DNA of 64,000 nucleotides, from contig LSRY02000012.1 of the NCBI GenBank assembly GCA_001643675.2, positions 1,118,501-1,182,500 on the forward strand, written 5' to 3'. The notes under the pieces were generated by a model. The model saw only the letters and a list, made by a program, of their open reading frames with translations, did no database searches and was not told the DNA's origin. This document shows, in pieces, positions 58,521 to 64,000 of this stretch. This DNA is from Monocercomonoides exilis (lineage: Eukaryota > Preaxostyla > Oxymonadida > Polymastigidae). Position 1 is the first letter of the stretch. Every line of letters starts with the position of its first letter. A program made the translations under genes and the position numbers.

Positions 58521-60797
58521 ATGAAAGGATTGATTCTCTTTTGGCTTCTAATTTTCATATCATTTTCTGAACATGAAGTTGTAGATCTCTTCACTCTTTG
58601 CTCAAAAAATTACAAAGCTTATAACGGAAATAGCTCAACTTTACATCTTGATTCAAAAGCTTTCATTTCACGGACTATTCCATTATATAACGAAGAAATT
58701 CACATAATTGGAAAATTTGAAGCAACAACCGTATATGATCTTTTTATAAACTCTTCTGGATTATTTTCATTATCTAATTCATCAATCTATCTGAATTCCA
58801 TCCAAATTAATCTCCAAGAACACCAAAATCTTATTGATGTCGAGAGCAGATCCACAGCAAATATCGATAATTGTGTTATATCCACACATTCTTTGAAGAG
58901 TTCCTTATTTTTTATACAAAATTCAAATGTATTCATAAATAACATATCTCTAAACATTCAAACAAAAATAACAGAAAATAGTTTAGCTTCATCGACATGC
59001 GAAGGAGAACTCACATTATGTGATTCTTCTTTCTTCTCCATTTCTTTGAATAGTAAGTTTCCATTCATTTCAGATACTTCAACCATTTCTCTCAATATAA
59101 AATCTTCCTCTTTTAAGAACTTCACAACACCACTTTTAGCAAAAAATGCTCCCATTAATCAAGAAAGTTCTGGTCCAAGGCAAAATTGTATTATTGATTC
59201 ATGCTTATGCCAATCTGTGGAGAACGCAATTTATGGAGGAATTGTATTTGGGCTGTCACGTGAATGCTCGTTCACTGTATTAAATACCACTTTCATTCAA
59301 ACACCTCGCACATTTCAATTTAATTTATCACCTTCAAATCAATATGGTTTATTAAAAGGACAACCAAACAAGAATACCACATATAAGGAACAACAACAAC
59401 CTTCATATTCATCAGAGGCTGAATTTATTGATGACACTTTTTTAGACATTACAAGCTATCGTGATGGCGGAGCAATATATTGGTCAGGAAGTGGGATGAT
59501 GAACATAACAGGCTGCACCTTCACAAGATGCATGTCTTTACAAGAAAGTTCATATGCCAGAGAAGGAGGTGCCATTTATGCTTCTAGCGATTCGAGAATT
59601 AAAAATTCAATATTTAATTGTTGTCATTCAATTGGTGATGGAGGAGGTATATGCGCAACAATGGAAATTTCATTGAGCAATAATACATTCACAGCTTGCT
59701 CATCAATTAGCAATGGCGGAGGGTTATATATAAAATCAATTTCCTCGACAATGAATTCAAAAAATCTCACTTTTAGCCACTGTATATCAGGACTATTTGG
59801 TGGCGGAGTATCTTTTTATAGTAGAGACATTGCCTACTCATTTGAATCAATTATCTTTTCTAACTGCCAAGCCGGATTATCAGGGGGCGGCGTTTATATT
59901 TTTGCATCTCGCAGAGATGTACCCTCAACAAGAATCATATTTAAGGACTGCCAGTTTAGTAACAACGAAGCTAAAAAATTCGACCCTCAAGGCAGCACCC
60001 CACCTCAGACCAACTATCTAATTGGAGATGGAGCTTCTCACATTGGAGGCACGGTGGAGACATTGGACGCCGTTACTTGTAATTCATTCATTCGGTGCAC
60101 CGCAACCAAATCAAAAACAGCAATGGTTTTTGGTGATCAGTTGATACCATTTGAATGGATTAGTGGAAAATGTGTAATGACTCAAAGAGAAACAACAATA
60201 TTTTTAGTTGTGTTCTTTACGGTTGCTGGCGTATCTACTTTGATTGCTTCTCTTATCTGCTTTTGTGTGTGCCGTAGAAACAAAAAACTGAAGAGAGAAA
60301 TAGAGAAAAAGAAATTGGCACTCGAACATCCTGGAACTGCTGAACAACTGGGAACTATTCAAACCACTCCTAACGAAAATGCTCAATTACCAGCTGGATA
60401 TCAAGCACCAGTTATTTATCCATTGTCCACGCTTCATCTTGTTCCAGCTCAATTTGTAATTCCAAATCAAGTGCCATATCAACTGCCAAACACTGGACTA
60501 AATGCAAGTCAAACTGCGAATTCTTTGAACGTGCCATATCAAGCGTTTCCAGTTTCTGAGCAAATTGAACCTTCTCAAGGCACGCAGGATCTTTTACAGA
60601 TGCAACAACAGAATTATACTCCAAGCATTCAAATACAACAACAGAATTATTCTCAAACCACTCAAATGCAGCAACAGACTTACACTCCAAACGCTCAAAT
60701 GCAACAACAGAATTATTCACCAAGCGCTCAAATGCCTTTGATTGCACCAGAATCTTCAAATGAAGTGATGCTACCATCAGAAATAAAAGATATGTAA
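58521..60797 (+). CDS. Intact right-handed beta-helix membrane protein (POMP-like), 758 residues
   Basis: Intronless. It starts with a clear signal peptide (MKGLILFWLLIFISFS). Residues about 90-540 are Ser/Asn/Cys-rich short repeats with GG-I and F--C motifs (DGGAIYWSGSGMMNITGCTF, EGGAIYASSDSRIKNSIFNC, NGGGLYIKSISS, FGGGVSFYS, SGGGVYIFASR), the pattern of polymorphic-membrane-protein/pectin-lyase-type beta helices. One transmembrane helix follows at about 60190-60270 (TTIFLVVFFTVAGVSTLIAS), then a stop-transfer RRNKKLKREIEKKK. The cytoplasmic tail is Gln/Pro-rich and ends with four 11-residue repeats of the MQQQNYTPSIQ type. Expected topology is a surface ectodomain with a short inside tail. 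Unlike the broken relative at 28783, it has no kinase-like domain. Function is unknown; a surface or adhesion role is only a guess. Confidence 0.8.
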   Translation: MKGLILFWLLIFISFSEHEVVDLFTLCSKNYKAYNGNSSTLHLDSKAFISRTIPLYNEEIHIIGKFEATTVYDLFINSSGLFSLSNSSIYLNSIQINLQEHQNLIDVESRSTANIDNCVISTHSLKSSLFFIQNSNVFINNISLNIQTKITENSLASSTCEGELTLCDSSFFSISLNSKFPFISDTSTISLNIKSSSFKNFTTPLLAKNAPINQESSGPRQNCIIDSCLCQSVENAIYGGIVFGLSRECSFTVLNTTFIQTPRTFQFNLSPSNQYGLLKGQPNKNTTYKEQQQPSYSSEAEFIDDTFLDITSYRDGGAIYWSGSGMMNITGCTFTRCMSLQESSYAREGGAIYASSDSRIKNSIFNCCHSIGDGGGICATMEISLSNNTFTACSSISNGGGLYIKSISSTMNSKNLTFSHCISGLFGGGVSFYSRDIAYSFESIIFSNCQAGLSGGGVYIFASRRDVPSTRIIFKDCQFSNNEAKKFDPQGSTPPQTNYLIGDGASHIGGTVETLDAVTCNSFIRCTATKSKTAMVFGDQLIPFEWISGKCVMTQRETTIFLVVFFTVAGVSTLIASLICFCVCRRNKKLKREIEKKKLALEHPGTAEQLGTIQTTPNENAQLPAGYQAPVIYPLSTLHLVPAQFVIPNQVPYQLPNTGLNASQTANSLNVPYQAFPVSEQIEPSQGTQDLLQMQQQNYTPSIQIQQQNYSQTTQMQQQTYTPNAQMQQQNYSPSAQMPLIAPESSNEVMLPSEIKDM
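60600..60731 (+). repeat. Four tandem 33-bp units (QQQNY repeats) in the beta-helix gene
   Basis: Four consecutive 33-nt units starting at an ATG codon encode M/I-QQQ-N/T-Y-(T/S)-x(3)-Q. They differ by a few substitutions each. They lie in the predicted cytoplasmic tail. Confidence 0.85.
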
Positions 60798-61470
60798 ATG
60801 GAAAAGAATATTTTATTTATTATATTCACCAGCTCAACAAAAAAACCATGCTTATAAATCTTGATTGGAGAAAGGAAACAGAATTAATATTTTACAATCA
60901 TGTTGTCGTGCGTATCAGACAATATTACAATGAACTCAACTTTTGTAGATTTAAACTCAAGAACTTTCAACTTCAACTTTTCAGTTTTTTGTATGATTAT
61001 TAAGTTTGCCAATGCAATTCTGCTCAGTTTTATGTTTTTCTAATTTGGAGGTTTACTGCATCTCATTGTTTGTTTTTGTCTTGAGTTGTTTTAATGTGGT
61101 ATCATTGACACTTTTGCTGTTCTGCTTTCGCAAAAATGTACAAAAATTTGACTTTTTTCCTTTTATAATTAGTGTGATGAACTTTTTCTTTGAATGAATG
61201 TGAAGTGAATACTTTTTTGTTAGTCATTGTTCGATATATTCAATTGTAATAAACAAAGCATTGAATTCTTTACTAAAAGATTTTTTGAGTTCTCTACCTA
61301 AGCAAATGAAAAAAGAATCGAAAACAGAGAAATTGAAGCAGAGATTTTTTCAAAAAAATACTTGAAACGTCAATTTTTTAAAAAACAAAAGTTATCGAAA
61401 AAAAAGTTTCAATTTTCACAATGACCCAGAGAAAAAATGAACACATTTGTTGATGAATTATGTTAATAAC
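60798..61470. other. Convergent spacer, beta-helix gene to coiled-coil gene
   Basis: About 670 nt of AT-rich DNA between converging 3' ends. It has A- and T-runs only. An AATAAA near 61248 could belong to the upstream gene. Confidence 0.5.
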
Positions 61471-64000
61471 TTATAATCTTGCTCGCTCCGGTGAAAGCGG
61501 AGGAGAAGGAGGAAAAGAACGAGTCAATGTTCCTTCGACAGATGGAGATGTAGGTCTGTGTTGATGAAGGATTTTTGATCTTGTACGAAGATGAGCAGTT
61601 GCAACCTGCTGATCATACGCTCGACGAGCGGGACTTGTATCAAATGAAGGCGCATCAAAAGGAAGTGTTGAAGATAAAGGCAAGCGCGAAGAAGATTTGT
61701 TGTGTGAAGGAGGTGGCATTGTAGAAGATAAGCTTTCTGGAGGCAAAGGTGAATTAGATCTTGACAGCTTGTCCCTTAATGATGGTGATCGAGACGAACG
61801 ATGTTCAGGACGCCGATTTTGTTTGATCCACTGTTCCTTCCATTTCCCCCACCCTTGCTGAATTTTATCATAATGCTTTATCAGATCTATGCTGGCAGTT
61901 GGAGAATTTGCTGATTTTTTGTTGGTTTCGTTATTTTCTTCTTCAAATGAAGAATCTTTCAATTCTCCAAGAAATGAATTTCTTTCATCCATTGAGTTTT
62001 GTATTGTGCCTTTATCTCTGATAAAGCTATCTTCAAGCTTTTCAGGAGGAAGCATGCTCTCTGAATTCTTTTGAGTATTGCTCATGAGAGGATTGTCTTT
62101 GATTCCTTTAGAATGCAATAAATTATCCTCATTAAGCTGAATGTTTGCTGAATTGTCTTTTGAAGTATCTTCATCATCTGATAAATCCGCAATTTGAGAA
62201 GAATTAATGTTCAAAGATTTGTTCTGCGTGTTTTCTTCATCTACAGATTGGATGTTGTCTTCATGAACTGTATCAACAATTCTATTACTTTTTTCGCTTT
62301 CTTTCTCTGCCCCTTTTTTCATTTCAATGTCTTCCAAATATTTGTTCGATATATTGCTCTGTTCATGGCTTGACTTTGATATATTAAAATCACTTTGTTG
62401 AGTAAGTTGCGGAATTATATTTCCAAATTGTTCTTTTCCAAAAGTATTATTATCCTCCAATTGAGGTTTTATAGCACTCCAATTTGATTTATATGATGAT
62501 TTTGTAGCATTCGGATGTAATAATTCATTTTCGTCTTGCGCACTAGCATTTGAAGAAGAGCTCTGCGATGAGGTTAAGTTTGAAAATTGGGTTAAACCAT
62601 TCGTTGGGATTGATTGACTTGAACGCAATGTTCTCGAATCTATTTGTCTTTGAGAGATGCTCTTTGGAGATCGAGAAACCAAAGACGGATAACTTGGGCA
62701 TCCAACAGAATTTGATAGAAGCGTATCAGATTGAAGTGGTGAAGAAGAATACGAGTGATGTGAGTTTAGAGTATTTTGGTTGAATGGAACAGGAAATGTG
62801 GAATGGGAAGTGGCTGTTGAAATGATAGAAGGGAAATATGGCTGAAGTGATCGTGGTGATGACATGTTGATAAACGGCCCAGTAATCATCTGTTGGGAGT
62901 TGACAAAAGCTGTGTTATCTCCAATTTTGCTAATCGGAGGCTTCAAAACTGTCTGGACTGCGTAAAATAAATAAAAAATATGTTAATCACAAAGGAAAAA
63001 TAATGAAAAGAATCATTATTCATTAAAAGTTAGTGAAACGAACGTCAAACAAAAATGCTTATTTTCACACATCTGCATTTCTGCCTAAAAAATTTGCTGT
63101 TTGTTGACCTCCTTTCTCAAATAACTCCTGAGGCGGATGATAATTACCAGAATCTTCTATCGTTTTATCTGACCCTCCTTCACCTTTCAGTTGATTGAGA
63201 AGAATAGCTTTTTCCTCTTTTAATCGCCAGCATTCGTCATGAAGCTTTCCAAGTGACTGCTCCATCTGAATCACTTTCGCTGGATCCACACCAGCCTTCA
63301 ACTGTGTAAGCTCGCTTCTCAGACGGTCAATCTCTTGCTGTGCAGGCTGCTGCTGTAGCGTCTCGACTTCAACGCGGAGTCTGGTTCGCTCCTCGTCAAG
63401 ACTCATCAGTTGCTGTCTGAAGATGGCATCTTGCCCTTTGATTGCTACAATAGCTGTCTCTTCTTCAGCGAGCTTGTCAACAAGTGCTTGGGCTGCGGCT
63501 TGGATACCACCTTCTGTGTATGTCTGTTGATTTGAATCAGACGCAGAAGAGCTGGATTTCAGAGCAGATGGATCATTTTCTCGTGAATAAGCTCTTCCAG
63601 AAGTTGCTATTTCGCACAATTTCTTTTCATACTCTGCTGTCTTTTGATTCATTTCAGATTTCATCTTAATAAAGTCTTCTTCTCTTGCGTGCTGCATCTT
63701 TGTTAGCTGGTCCACTTGAAACTGCAATTCTTCATTCACTCGCATCAGCTGCGTCCAATGAAGAATCTGAGAAGACAATCGCTCATTCAATTCTTCATTC
63801 AAACGCTGTGCCTCAAGTAAATCTGTCACTCTGCCCTGTTTCGAAGCAGAAGATGACGGAGACGAAGAGGTTGCCATTGTACTGTTGTTTGCCATCAAAT
63901 CTGCTGTTGCTGCCTTCAAGTATTCAATCTCTTCGTTTTTGTGTGTAATTAGACGACGCAATTCATCAACCGTATCTTTAGCATCTTTCAGCTGCGCGGA
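61471..64000 (-). CDS. Coiled-coil protein with Ser-rich C-terminal half (5' end off window)
   Basis: Two exons, 64000-63071 and 62952-61471, join in phase (donor GTGTGA, acceptor TCCAG); the frame is open to the window edge, so the start is missing. The upstream part is heptad-rich coiled coil (DELRRLITHKNEEIEYLKAA, LNERLSSQILHWTQLMRVNE, QFQVDQLTKMQHAREEDFIK, EEERTRLRVEVETLQ-type spacing). The downstream exon is Ser/Asn/Gln-rich and probably disordered, with a short helical piece (SIDLIKHYDKIQQGWGKWKE) and an Arg/Ser/Pro tail (HRSSRSPSLRDKLSRSNSPL). No enzymatic motif is visible. It could be a cytoskeletal or vesicle-tether protein, but the visible half does not identify a family. Confidence 0.75.

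Overview
The window is nuclear DNA of a unicellular eukaryote. Genes carry many short spliceosomal introns (about 35-215 nt, donors mostly GTATGN or GTTTGN), use the standard code (TAA, TAG and TGA all end intact frames), and sit in very AT-rich spacers. The mix of short introns, Ser-homopolymer-rich proteins and membrane-anchored right-handed beta-helix proteins with degenerate kinase tails suggests an oxymonad-like metamonad (Monocercomonoides/Blattamonas type). That placement is an inference from gene style and not a database match.

Left part (1-22.3 kb), dense housekeeping genes: the C-terminal part of a Polo-like kinase (both polo boxes, kinase domain off the window); a 1653-residue coiled-coil protein with a CM1 (centrosomin motif 1) N-terminus, probably a gamma-tubulin-complex recruiter; on the minus strand an 11-exon TFIIIC subunit of the GTF3C4/TFIIIC90 type; divergent from it an alanine aminotransferase; the Pol I/III subunit AC19 (three exons); and on the minus strand alpha-COP (four exons).

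Middle (22.3-50 kb), a mobile-element zone. It holds (i) a 2.9-kb element with 207-bp terminal inverted repeats and an 8-bp target duplication, containing a relic of a helical-repeat-like gene; (ii) a long fold-back element whose right arm is broken by two younger insertions, a pogo/Tigger-like MITE (TA duplication) and a hAT MITE (8-bp duplication); (iii) a 9-kb beta-helix/transmembrane/pseudokinase gene that keeps one reading frame for about 3000 codons but is broken by five nonsense codons; (iv) a perfect 400-bp palindromic MITE and an older decayed relative; (v) an 8.3-kb hAT element with perfect 16-bp TIRs and 8-bp duplications, encoding an apparently intact four-exon DDE transposase and carrying about 5 kb of extra DNA that includes relics of host-like genes.

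Right part (50-64 kb), genes again: an unrecognised 351-residue three-exon gene; ATG5 (autophagy) on the minus strand, divergent from a SAPS-domain PP6 regulatory subunit; an intact beta-helix membrane protein; and the 3' part of a coiled-coil/Ser-rich protein running off the window end. Exon joins below were chosen so that reading phase is kept across every junction.
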